The notes beneath the pieces were generated by a model. It was given only the letters and a program-made list of their open reading frames with translations, was not told where the DNA came from and did not search any database. From NCBI GenBank assembly GCA_046047755.1, contig JBJOHK010000022.1:1-15133 (forward strand): DNA of 15,133 nt, given 5' to 3'. This stretch comes from JALRLA01 sp046047755. GTDB lineage: Bacteria > Bacteroidota > Bacteroidia > NS11-12g > UBA955. A program made the translations under genes and the position numbers. Position 1 is the first letter of the stretch. The number at the start of each line of letters is the position of its first letter. Below are positions 1 through 7,104 of this stretch, piece by piece.

Positions 1-206
1 AAATTTGCGGGCACTTGCACCCGGTCTATTCGTTGCGCGGAAAAGGTCGTCAATCGCTTCGTTTGCCCTGTTTTTGGCTGAACAAGCAACGACTCGTTCT
101 ACCCGCTTTTAGCTCTCTAGCGGGCGGATACAACATCAAACCCGAAAACGGGGAAAAACTGTACATCAGCGACGGAAAATCCGTCTGGGAAGTACCTACT
201 TCTTAG
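1..206 (+). CDS. pdeM: PdeM-like ligase-associated DNA damage response metallophosphoesterase (3' end only)
   Basis: Only the last 67 or so codons are in the window. The frame opens at base 3, the gene starts upstream, and it ends at TAG (204-206). The visible part begins ICGHLHP, the terminal GHxHP metal-ligand motif of calcineurin-like phosphoesterases. It is followed by an SLRGKGRQSLRLPCFW block and an LPAFSSLAGG stretch, which I recognise from the PdeM family (nucleases found with ATP-dependent DNA ligase and Lhr-like helicase genes in DNA repair clusters). The catalytic N-terminal motifs are not visible, so activity cannot be judged. The gene converges on rho and their stop codons interlock at 203-206. 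It could instead be another small metallophosphatase, but the C-terminal block favours PdeM. Confidence 0.75.
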   Translation, partial: ICGHLHPVYSLRGKGRQSLRLPCFWLNKQRLVLPAFSSLAGGYNIKPENGEKLYISDGKSVWEVPTS

Positions 207-1921
207 CCGTTCATGCTCACCAAGAACTCGGTATTGTCTTGGGTATTTTGCATGTACTTCAAGAAGGTATTCATTGCTTCTTCTGGGTTCATGTCGGCCA
301 AGTGGTTGCGAAGCACCCACATGCGCTGGTTGGTCGTCTTATCTACCAACAAGTCGTCGCGGCGCGTACTGGAAGATAAAATATCGATGGCTGGGTAAAT
401 GCGTTTGTTGGACAAGCGGCGATCCAGCTGCAATTCCATATTACCGGTACCCTTGAACTCTTCAAAAATCACCTCGTCCATCTTAGAGCCTGTATCGGTC
501 AAGGCCGTAGCCAAAATGGTCAAAGACCCCCCGTTTTCGATGTTTCTCGCTGCACCGAAGAAACGCTTGGGCTTCTGCAAAGCATTGGCATCAACACCGC
601 CTGACAAGATTTTACCGGAAGCCGGTTGAACCGTATTGAAAGCGCGAGCCAAACGCGTAATGGAATCCAACAGAATGACCACATCGTGACCGCACTCAAC
701 CAAGCGCTTGGCTTTTTCCAGCACAATGTTGGTCAATCGAACGTGTTTATCGGCAGGCTCATCAAAGGTCGAGGCCACTACTTCGGCGCGTACGCTGCGA
801 GACATATCGGTCACCTCTTCGGGGCGTTCGTCGATCAACAAAATGATCATGTACACCTCGGGATGGTTTTTGGCAATGGCGTTGGCAATTCCTTTCAACA
901 ACCACGTTTTACCGGTTTTCGGTTGAGCCACAATCAAACCACGCTGACCCTTACCAATGGGCGAAATCATATCGATAATTCGATTGCTGTAATGCTTCGG
1001 ATGATCGCACAAATTCAACTTCTCATCGGGGAACAAGGGTGTCAGGTGTTCAAAGGCCACCCTATCTTTCACTTCTTCAGGGGTACGACCGTTCACCGAA
1101 TCGATGCGCACCAAACAGAAATACTTTTCGCTTTCTTTCGGCGGGCGAATGGGACCTCGCAGGGTATCTCCGGTTTTCAAGCCATTCTGCTTGATCATGT
1201 AGCCGGGCACATATACATCGTCTGGCGAAGCCATGTAATGGTAATCTGGCGAGCGGAGGAACCCGTAGCCATCAGGCACCAGCTCAAGTACTCCTTGAGT
1301 ACTGACCACGCCTTCCATTTCTGTAAAATAGGCCAACTGCTCTTTGCGCTTGCGCTCTTCAGCCGTCATGGACTCGCGAGGCTCACGACCTTCTCTAGGT
1401 TCGCGGCCTTCCCGTGGTTCGCGAGCTTGACGTGGCTCACGCTCTTCACGGGGTTCACGGGACTTGCGACCGTCACGACCTTCACGGCCGTCGCGACCCT
1501 CCCGTTCAGATGACCCATCGCGGGGACCTCGGCGCTCTCGCCTGGACTCATCAGGACCAACTTCGGTAGATTCTTCAGACTCAGCAGCCCCATTTGACTC
1601 TTCGACCGATGGGCGCTTGCGACGCTCGCGCAATCGGCGGCCTTCTGTAGGAGTACCTTGGTCAGATGCCGATGGCTCTGATGAATCTTCAGAAACTTGT
1701 TCCGATGAGCTCAGCGTTTCTTCAACATCAGCCACTTTGCGTTTCCGCCCTCGAGTTTCAGATGACGCTGCAGGCTTCTTTTCGGGCCCTTGAGCTATCT
1801 CCATAAGAGCATCGATCAACTCGCTCTTTTTCATTTTGGATGAACCTTTAACGTCCAACGTATCTGCTAAGGCGCGCAATTCGCCCACGCCCATGTTTCC
1901 GAAATCTGGAAATTCTGCCAT
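203..1921 (-). CDS. rho: Transcription termination factor Rho with long disordered Arg/Glu-rich insert
   Basis: Hexameric RNA-dependent ATPase that ends transcription and acts on nascent RNA in the cytoplasm. Of 572 residues, about 1-43 form the Rho N-terminal helical domain (LRALADTLDVKGSSKMKKSE). Residues about 45-200 are a low-complexity insert rich in S, E and R. Residues about 205-278 are the cold-shock-type RNA-binding domain (GYGFLRS at 218-224). The ATPase core carries P-loop AQPKTGKT (332-339), catalytic-Glu region DERPEEV (364-370), Walker B VVILLD (414-419), Q-loop SGGVDANALQKPKRFFG (440-456) and the GTGN/LDRRL arginine-finger region (491-503). E. coli Rho has about 420 residues, so the excess is the insert, which is usual in Bacteroidota. 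The ATG at 1921 begins the conserved N-domain. The gene is monocistronic as far as visible, with its own promoter about 90 nt upstream. Confidence 0.98.
   Translation of the reverse strand: MAEFPDFGNMGVGELRALADTLDVKGSSKMKKSELIDALMEIAQGPEKKPAASSETRGRKRKVADVEETLSSSEQVSEDSSEPSASDQGTPTEGRRLRERRKRPSVEESNGAAESEESTEVGPDESRRERRGPRDGSSEREGRDGREGRDGRKSREPREEREPRQAREPREGREPREGREPRESMTAEERKRKEQLAYFTEMEGVVSTQGVLELVPDGYGFLRSPDYHYMASPDDVYVPGYMIKQNGLKTGDTLRGPIRPPKESEKYFCLVRIDSVNGRTPEEVKDRVAFEHLTPLFPDEKLNLCDHPKHYSNRIIDMISPIGKGQRGLIVAQPKTGKTWLLKGIANAIAKNHPEVYMIILLIDERPEEVTDMSRSVRAEVVASTFDEPADKHVRLTNIVLEKAKRLVECGHDVVILLDSITRLARAFNTVQPASGKILSGGVDANALQKPKRFFGAARNIENGGSLTILATALTDTGSKMDEVIFEEFKGTGNMELQLDRRLSNKRIYPAIDILSSSTRRDDLLVDKTTNQRMWVLRNHLADMNPEEAMNTFLKYMQNTQDNTEFLVSMNG
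1370..1504 (-). repeat. In-frame tandem repeats coding RxG triplets and REPRxx hexapeptides in Rho
   Basis: Rho residues 140-154 are five consecutive triplets of the form R-(D/E/K)-(G/S). Residues 155-184 are five consecutive hexapeptides R-E-P-R-x-x. In DNA this is 45 bp of 9-bp units next to 90 bp of 18-bp units, with third-position divergence between copies. It lies in the disordered insert between the N-domain and the RNA-binding domain. Confidence 0.85.
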
Positions 1922-2011
1922 GAATTATGTATTGGGTAGAGGTCTAAGCCTCCGCGATTAAAATCATTAAAATAGGGGGATGAAATCAGGCTCTTGCCTT
2001 TCTTTCGGGTG

Positions 2012-2044
2012 CAAGTATACGCGACAAGAACTTGAAATTCCAAA
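2012..2044 (-). promoter_or_regulatory. Probable rho promoter (Bacteroidota -33/-7 type)
   Basis: On the minus strand, TTTG (2044-2041) is followed after 21 nt by TATACTTG (2019-2012), one mismatch from TAnnTTTG. It would give a leader of roughly 85-90 nt for rho. The leader holds small imperfect inverted repeats (for example GAGG...CCTC at 1940-1953), but no known riboregulator is recognised. Confidence 0.5.
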
Positions 2045-2060
2045 TTTTAAGCACTGACTT

Positions 2061-2798
2061 TCAATCGTATGCTTCAATTCGGTATTCGCGACGTGTAAAG
2101 CCAGCCTCCTTCAATCGATCCCGGCATTCGTGCAGCATGGCCTTCCATCCGCAGGCGTAAAAGCGAATGGGTTGAGGCTGTAAATGTGGCTCGTACAAGG
2201 CGTGTACATAGCCCTGTCGGCCCCTAATTGGCTCTCGACTACCCGTGGCCACATAATCAAAATGGGGAAATTCCATTTGCAATTGCTGCCATTCTTTCGA
2301 GAACAATTCGTCTTCCGCGTAGCGATGTCCCGCATACACATGCACCTGTTTGTGACCGCGTCTCAGGGCCTCTTCCACCATCGGGACCAATGGAGCTAAC
2401 CCAGTTCCAGTCGCAATGAACACCAATCTTGTATCGAGTGAATCTTCTTCGAGCACGAAGCGGCCGAGCGGCGGTGTACTCTCCAATACGGCACCGGGTT
2501 CTTGCTCAAACAACCAGCGGGTGAATGCCCCTTCTTGATTCAATACGATGCACAATTCAAATTCTCGGTTGGGCAACCATTGGCAAATGCTGTAAGATCG
2601 GGCATGTTCAAACACTCCTTCGGCCAGCAAACTGACATATTGACCGGGTCGGTATACGGGATCAGAGGCTGGCAAACCCGCGTATTGACGATACGAGGCC
2701 AATTCCTCTTCAAAAGCAGCTTGATGCAATTCATAGCGAAACCGAAAACGTCGAACACGAGGACTTTCGTCGAAGAAGGAGACCAATTGCACTTTCAC
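2061..2798 (-). CDS. Ferredoxin-NADP reductase-like FAD/NAD(P) oxidoreductase
   Basis: A 245-residue cytoplasmic flavoprotein of the ferredoxin-NADP+ reductase superfamily. An N-terminal beta-barrel FAD domain (about 1-118) carries RPGQYVSL (50-57) and the isoalloxazine-binding motif RSYS (67-70). A Rossmann NAD(P)-binding half follows, with GTGLAPLVPM (131-140) and the C-terminal YACG (214-217). The C-terminus ends in an acidic-aromatic tail (EAYD). There is no 2Fe-2S cysteine cluster, so the electron partner (ferredoxin, flavodoxin or another protein) must be separate. The start is GTG (2796-2798); no better ATG exists upstream, and a perfect -7 element lies 4 nt before it. It is divergent from crcB, with 28 nt between the starts. 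The substrate cannot be read from sequence. Confidence 0.88.
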   Translation of the reverse strand: MKVQLVSFFDESPRVRRFRFRYELHQAAFEEELASYRQYAGLPASDPVYRPGQYVSLLAEGVFEHARSYSICQWLPNREFELCIVLNQEGAFTRWLFEQEPGAVLESTPPLGRFVLEEDSLDTRLVFIATGTGLAPLVPMVEEALRRGHKQVHVYAGHRYAEDELFSKEWQQLQMEFPHFDYVATGSREPIRGRQGYVHALYEPHLQPQPIRFYACGWKAMLHECRDRLKEAGFTRREYRIEAYD

Positions 2799-2802
2799 AG
2801 CA

Positions 2803-2810
2803 CAAATTTA
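2803..2810 (-). promoter_or_regulatory. -7 element TAAATTTG just before the flavoprotein start
   Basis: The minus strand reads TAAATTTG, a perfect match to the Bacteroidota TAnnTTTG box, 4 nt before the GTG start. Transcription would then begin at or very near the start codon (short-leader or leaderless mRNA). No clear TTG box is seen at the expected -33 distance, which lowers confidence. Confidence 0.45.
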
Positions 2811-2826
2811 GGCGTAATTTCACGGC

Positions 2827-3183
2827 ATGAGCCTATTGAATGCCGTAGGAATTGGGCTGGCCGGAGGGCTGGGAAGTTTATGCCGCTGGGCCTTGGGTCA
2901 ACGCCTACCCTTTAGTGTGCATGATTTTGCATGGGCCACCTTTTCAGCCAATTTGATTGGCTGTTTATTGATGGGCCTCTGCTGGGCCCGAATTCAGCCG
3001 GAAGGATGGAGATTGGCGGTAACGGTCGGCTTTCTGGGGGGCTTCACTACATTTTCAGGTTTCGGTTTGGAGATACTTAGGTACATACAAGCTGGAGAAT
3101 GGAAATTGGGAATCACCTATGGAGCAGCCTCTGTTTTGGTAGGAATAGCGTTAGTATGGCTAGGACAAAAAATCTCGTTTTAA
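2827..3183 (+). CDS. crcB: CrcB/Fluc fluoride channel
   Basis: A 118-residue inner-membrane protein of the CrcB/Fluc family, which forms dual-topology dimers that let fluoride leave the cell. Family signatures: GLAGGLGSLCRW near the N-terminus (10-21), ATFSANLIGC (37-46) with the conserved pore Asn42, and the block GFLGGFTTFSGF (68-79). That block holds the paired Phe of the 'Phe box' and the Thr/Ser segment that binds the central sodium ion. Four hydrophobic segments are visible and the length is normal. No fluoride riboswitch is recognisable in the 28-nt gap to the divergent flavoprotein gene. The last 28 nt overlap the start of the next gene, so the two are probably cotranscribed. Confidence 0.95.
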   Translation: MSLLNAVGIGLAGGLGSLCRWALGQRLPFSVHDFAWATFSANLIGCLLMGLCWARIQPEGWRLAVTVGFLGGFTTFSGFGLEILRYIQAGEWKLGITYGAASVLVGIALVWLGQKISF

Positions 3184-4427
3184 GTGGCCTTTGCCTGCTG
3201 GCTAGCCTTACAAATGCATGGGCAAGTCGAATTCTCATCCCTATGGATGAAACCCAGCTTAACCACCTCAAATCATACGGGCTGACCTATTGGTGGCTCA
3301 ACCAAGGAGGCGAAGCCAACTGGGTTTTGAATTACCGCGGCGGAAGCTTCCTTTTTCCTCATGAGGCCACCATTGAAGAGGCTTGCAAATTGAGGGGTGT
3401 TCGTTACGAAGTCATCAGTGAAGCCGATGCCAATGCTTTGTTCAGCACGGTGGCCAACCCTGAAGTCAACATGAACGCCATCAAATTGTTGAGCGCTCCT
3501 AAAATTGCCGTCTACTCCCCCAAAACCAAACAACCCTGGGATGATGCTGTCACGTTGGTTCTCACTTATGCCGAAATACCCTATGACGTCGTCTTCGATG
3601 ACGAAGTATTAGAAGGGAAATTGGCCGAATACGATTGGCTGCACCTGCACCACGAGGATTTCACGGGCCAATACGGAAAGTTCTGGGCTTCCTATTCGTC
3701 AGCACCCTGGTACCAAGCCGAAGTGGCCGAATCAGAGGCCATGGCTGCCAAACATGGTTTCAGTAGCACCCGCGAGCTCAAGCGAGCGGTGGCTCAACAC
3801 ATACGTGATTTCTGTCTGGGAGGCGGGTTTTTATTTGCCATGTGCAGTGCCACAGACACCTATGACATTGCCTTAGCCGCTCAAGGAACCGACGTTTGTG
3901 AATCGGTATTTGATGGAACACCCATGGACCCCCTTGCCCAGCAAAAGCTCGATTATGACGCCTGTTTTGCCTTCAAGGACTTTCGCTTAGAAACCAGTCC
4001 TTACGTCTATGAATACAGCAACATAGATGTCGATCCCAATGCGCGAAATGTCACCGAAGCCAATGATTTGTTTACGCTGTTTGAATATTCGGCCAAGTGG
4101 GATGTCATACCCAGCATTCTGTGCCAAAATCATACTCGCACCATTCAAGGCTTCATGGGGCAAACCACCGCATTTCGCAAAGAACTGGTTCGAAGCGACG
4201 TATTAATCATGGGGGAAAACGCCCTATTGAACGAAGCCCGGTACATTCACGGAGAAATGGGAAAAGGCACCTTCACCTTTTATGGAGGCCACGATCCTGA
4301 AGATTACCAACACTTGGTAGGCGAACCTCCAACCGATTTGAACTTGCACCCCAATTCTGCGGGCTACAGACTTATCCTGAACAACATTCTATTCCCTTCT
4401 GCGCAGAAGGAAAAACAGAAAACCTAA
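3156..4427 (+). CDS. Secreted conserved Bacteroidota protein, usually labelled 'asparagine synthetase B'
   Basis: A 423-residue protein with a signal peptide (1-23, ending AWA|SR). Many Bacteroidota homologues start their mature part in the same way (RILIPMDETQ...NHLKSYGLTYW). From memory, databases label them 'asparagine synthetase B'. The sequence does not support that activity. There is no N-terminal nucleophile Cys of a class II glutaminase and no SGGxDS ATP-pyrophosphatase loop, and the protein is exported. The central part (IAVYSPKTKQPWDDAVTLVL, then GGGFLFAMCSATDTYDIAL) resembles a class I amidotransferase-like Rossmann fold with a nucleophile-elbow-like Cys, but this is an inference. 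I chose the ATG at 3156 because it begins a clean signal peptide. An earlier in-frame ATG at 3099 would add 19 codons inside crcB. The function is unknown. Confidence 0.85.
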   Translation: MARTKNLVLSGLCLLASLTNAWASRILIPMDETQLNHLKSYGLTYWWLNQGGEANWVLNYRGGSFLFPHEATIEEACKLRGVRYEVISEADANALFSTVANPEVNMNAIKLLSAPKIAVYSPKTKQPWDDAVTLVLTYAEIPYDVVFDDEVLEGKLAEYDWLHLHHEDFTGQYGKFWASYSSAPWYQAEVAESEAMAAKHGFSSTRELKRAVAQHIRDFCLGGGFLFAMCSATDTYDIALAAQGTDVCESVFDGTPMDPLAQQKLDYDACFAFKDFRLETSPYVYEYSNIDVDPNARNVTEANDLFTLFEYSAKWDVIPSILCQNHTRTIQGFMGQTTAFRKELVRSDVLIMGENALLNEARYIHGEMGKGTFTFYGGHDPEDYQHLVGEPPTDLNLHPNSAGYRLILNNILFPSAQKEKQKT

Positions 4428-5281
4428 CCGCGAGGATCGACTAGGGTAAATACCCGGCTCATGTTGAAGCCGAAGCGAATACCGGCATTGTTCCATTGGG
4501 TAGTGTTTCGCGTGAGGAATAAATTTTCACTCAAACCAATGGAATTGGTGAATCCCATTTGAAACACATGGCCGCCCGTTTCAACGTCCATCCCGATGGA
4601 GAAACTGTTGTAAAATGCCCCTTTGTCACTCAAGACCGGAATCCACTCTACATTCACGGAACTTCGCATAGTAAGTTTGCGCCGCATGCCCATACCCAAG
4701 GCAAATTGGGTATTAGGAACCGCAACATTGACCCAATTGTAATGCACAACAGAAGGTACGATTTGCAAACTGAATCGCTCGTTGAATTTACGCCCAACAA
4801 TTAGCTGTCCGACATAGGCCAAGCGCTCAACTGCGCTAGGATCAGCTGTGTAATTTTGGTTGCGGTAAGCCGCTGAAGCGACCGTTAATACGGAGACCGG
4901 AGAACCCCCACCCTTCATTTGCTGCAACCACTTGATCTTGGCATAGCCATCAACGGTTTTCTCTACAGGACTCCGCCCTAAACCTAACGTAATCTTTGGG
5001 GTCAAACCGTACTCACCACCAATGCGAATGGTAGCCAAGTCTAATCCAAAGGCGTTGGACGCACCCGTATTCAATGCGCCAAATCGGTGCTGAATTTTGA
5101 AATCAAATACACCCTCGCCTAAGGTCTCTACGCTCTGAAGATTCACCACTCGGGTTGTCTTAAAAGCAAAATTCACTGGGGTTATTATAGGTTCTGAGGG
5201 CATTTCGCCTAGCAAATCATCTTGTGCAGACAAGGTCGAAGTGACCAAAAGACTGATCCCCAATACCCAATGCTTTACCAT
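4424..5281 (-). CDS. DUF5777-family outer-membrane beta-barrel protein (paralogue 1)
   Basis: A 285-residue exported protein: signal peptide 1-20 ending LSAQ, then alternating polar and hydrophobic strands typical of a beta-barrel. The family-like motif FKIQHRFG (61-68) is followed by NAFGLDLATIRIGGEYGLTPKITLGLGRS. The C-terminal strand (GIRFGFNMSRVF) would suit an outer-membrane barrel, with a short tail after it. It is the last gene of the six-gene minus-strand operon and overlaps the upstream paralogue by 7 nt (ATGGTAA). The two are similar along their length, which implies tandem duplication. The barrel could bind a ligand, act as a porin or partner the lipoprotein cytochromes; no function is established. 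The stop (4424-4426) interlocks with the stop of the convergent gene. Confidence 0.82.
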   Translation of the reverse strand: MVKHWVLGISLLVTSTLSAQDDLLGEMPSEPIITPVNFAFKTTRVVNLQSVETLGEGVFDFKIQHRFGALNTGASNAFGLDLATIRIGGEYGLTPKITLGLGRSPVEKTVDGYAKIKWLQQMKGGGSPVSVLTVASAAYRNQNYTADPSAVERLAYVGQLIVGRKFNERFSLQIVPSVVHYNWVNVAVPNTQFALGMGMRRKLTMRSSVNVEWIPVLSDKGAFYNSFSIGMDVETGGHVFQMGFTNSIGLSENLFLTRNTTQWNNAGIRFGFNMSRVFTLVDPRG

Positions 5282-6102
5282 CTTCTAACGATATTAAAAC
5301 CCAATCGCAAGTGAGACGCATCCCAAGCCCCTTGATCGGAAGTAACGATGTAAGCCTCGTTCATGCTCAAGGCATTTCCGAGACTCAGCTGAAAAATATG
5401 CAGGCCTTCCAAGAATTCGATTCCAAAGGCCATGGGCGGACTCGTCAAAGCCTTAGATGTTCCAATAGCTAGGCTATTTTGAGCCTCCCATGTCACATTC
5501 ATTTTTGGCTTTACCGAAAAACGAGCGTAGGCACCTAAGGTCGCAATATCATTAGGGTCGTTCGCCGTCTCTACCAAATTGATGTGAACAACACCTGGCA
5601 CTATGCCAGCATAAAAGCGCGGAGCCCACTCTCGACCCAGAATCAATTGATGCACAAAACGAAGTCGGTGTGAGGGATAAAAGGGATTCAATCCCCAAAC
5701 ATTGCTCTGCTCACCATTCACGCTCACATCGCTGAGCCAGGTCAAATCCCATCGGCTAGATTCGCTAACTCCAACCAACTGAAACTTGGCATACGCATTG
5801 GAAGTTTTACCCCAGCTAGATCGAGCTATTCCAGCGGTCAATCGTTGAGATATGCCACAATCAATTCCCAATCGAATTTGGCTCTGATCAAAACCAAATG
5901 CATTATATCCCCCCTGGGCAATATCACCGAATCGATGTTGAATGAAAAATTCCAAATGCCCCTCACCAGGCCCTGCTGCGCTTTGCTGATTGACAATACG
6001 CAAGCTTTGATGCCCCAAATCTGAACCCAATGGGTTGGCTGATTCTTGAGCCTTGGCGGCTCCAAATGCCAGCCATGCGGCTATCAGTACACGGGTTCTC
6101 AT
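5275..6102 (-). CDS. DUF5777-family outer-membrane beta-barrel protein (paralogue 2)
   Basis: A 275-residue exported barrel protein with a signal peptide ending AAKAQ (about residue 19). It shares the IQHRFG block (54-59) followed by NAFGFDQSQIRLG with its downstream neighbour. Strand-like segments alternate through to the C-terminus. The start at 6102 is favoured: it begins a clean signal peptide and forms an ATGA overlap with the stop of the upstream cytochrome gene. A more upstream ATG (6126) would add eight residues that spoil the signal peptide. Function unknown; its place directly after two cytochromes suggests an outer-membrane partner, as inference only. Confidence 0.82.
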   Translation of the reverse strand: MRTRVLIAAWLAFGAAKAQESANPLGSDLGHQSLRIVNQQSAAGPGEGHLEFFIQHRFGDIAQGGYNAFGFDQSQIRLGIDCGISQRLTAGIARSSWGKTSNAYAKFQLVGVSESSRWDLTWLSDVSVNGEQSNVWGLNPFYPSHRLRFVHQLILGREWAPRFYAGIVPGVVHINLVETANDPNDIATLGAYARFSVKPKMNVTWEAQNSLAIGTSKALTSPPMAFGIEFLEGLHIFQLSLGNALSMNEAYIVTSDQGAWDASHLRLGFNIVRRW

Positions 6103-6458
6103 TGTGGCATTCCCTTGTGATACCAAGCTAACAACTGGTCAATTTGACAGGGAGTCCATTTGGAGCCTCCCTTGGGCATGGGTGAATATCCAACTTGCCA
6201 ATCAACAGAACCAATGAATCTACCACTGTTCACAGAAGCCTGCACCGATGCATAGTCGTGCAAGGAAATACCCGCAGATGGAGCTGTGGCTCCATGACAA
6301 CCTACACATTGCTGGTCCATCAATGGCTTGATGTGGGTGGTGTAGGTCACATTAGTGGTATCGCATGGGCCAGCCGACCCGTACAAATCTTCTATGTTGT
6401 CGTAATAACATGCACTCATAGACAACATCAGAGCGAAAAGGGCAATGACTCTAATCAT
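6099..6458 (-). CDS. Mono-haem c-type cytochrome lipoprotein
   Basis: A 119-residue lipoprotein with lipobox LSMSAC (acylated Cys17) and one haem-binding motif CVGCH (51-55). A downstream Met in YSPMPKGGSK (Met94) is the likely distal axial ligand. It would be a small periplasmic electron carrier tethered to a membrane. The part from QQCVGCH to the C-terminus (about 70 residues) is plainly similar to the second haem domain of the neighbouring cytochrome (RCVGCH ... FMPQGG ... CEIAQIRKWMEAGTP), pointing to domain duplication. An extra Cys pair (Cys32 and Cys104) may form a disulfide. The start at 6458 gives the lipoprotein signal and overlaps the previous gene by 8 nt. Haem attachment would need a cytochrome c maturation system encoded elsewhere. 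Confidence 0.88.
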   Translation of the reverse strand: MIRVIALFALMLSMSACYYDNIEDLYGSAGPCDTTNVTYTTHIKPLMDQQCVGCHGATAPSAGISLHDYASVQASVNSGRFIGSVDWQVGYSPMPKGGSKWTPCQIDQLLAWYHKGMPQ

Positions 6459-7104
6459 TGGGGGTTCCCGCTTCCATCCACTTGCGAATTTGAGCAATCT
6501 CGCAATCGCTCAGAGATGTTCCTCCTTGAGGCATGAACTTCCAAGGTGATTTCCCTTGAATGCTCCCCAATAGAGCGCCACGAGTGGCTTGGGCCTTCAC
6601 GGCAGCATGCGAACTCAAATCAATACCACCCGAAGCATTGCTGCCTGAATGGCAGCCTACGCAGCGCTGGGCCATGATTTTAGAGACGGCACCACTGTAT
6701 GTATAGGTATTGGAATCGCAGGTACTGGGGCAATCTACCCCATTTTTAGCGCCATCGGCAATCCACTTATACAACAAATCTTTTTGCGCCTGGCTTAAGG
6801 GGGTGTATCCATAAGGGGGCATTTTGCCATTGGCAATTTCTCTATAGGCCTCTGAGCTGTTCGGTTTGCCTGGCTCGATCTCACCGGTATTCATGATGGT
6901 CGAGTAAGATGTCAATTGAACCCCGTCAGCTTGGGTACTGGCATCGTGGCAACCGCTCATGGCACAATTGGATTGGAATATGGGCAATATGTCGCGTTCA
7001 AAACAAATATCATCGGCCGTTCCCGTTGGGGCATCAGGGTTTTGGCTCTCGTGTTTGCAAGAAGCCACGGCCAAAACAGCGACAATCAACAAAAAGGTTC
7101 TCAT
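6451..7104 (-). CDS. Two-haem c-type cytochrome lipoprotein with one CX4CH motif
   Basis: A 217-residue lipoprotein with lipobox VASC (Cys16) and two cytochrome-c-like domains. Domain 1 (about 34-118) has DILPIFQSNC and the haem motif CAMSGCH (47-53), which is CX4CH rather than CX2CH, and an axial-Met candidate in NGKMPPYG (Met95). Domain 2 (about 133-214) has canonical CVGCH (148-152) and Met191 in FMPQGG, and resembles the next gene's product. The domain 1 sequence resembles the cytochrome domains common in Bacteroidota and Planctomycetota surface proteins. The gene sits between YceI (ATGA overlap) and the mono-haem cytochrome (8-nt overlap), so translation is probably coupled. Role: electron transfer in the periplasm; donor and acceptor unknown. 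Confidence 0.9.
   Translation of the reverse strand: MRTFLLIVAVLAVASCKHESQNPDAPTGTADDICFERDILPIFQSNCAMSGCHDASTQADGVQLTSYSTIMNTGEIEPGKPNSSEAYREIANGKMPPYGYTPLSQAQKDLLYKWIADGAKNGVDCPSTCDSNTYTYSGAVSKIMAQRCVGCHSGSNASGGIDLSSHAAVKAQATRGALLGSIQGKSPWKFMPQGGTSLSDCEIAQIRKWMEAGTPND

Noticed and set aside
626..1513. Plus-strand ORF of 295 codons opposite rho
   Set aside because: It is the antisense of the conserved Rho ATPase and of the repetitive insert. The translation is low-complexity in places and matches no family I know; the long opening follows from rho's codon bias.
1464..1793. Plus-strand Ser/Arg-rich ORF of 109 codons
   Set aside because: It is the complement of the repetitive Rho insert; its repeats simply mirror the REPR and RDG units.
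2799..2826. Fluoride riboswitch in front of crcB
   Set aside because: The gap to the divergent gene is only 28 nt and no pseudoknot-like aptamer elements are visible.
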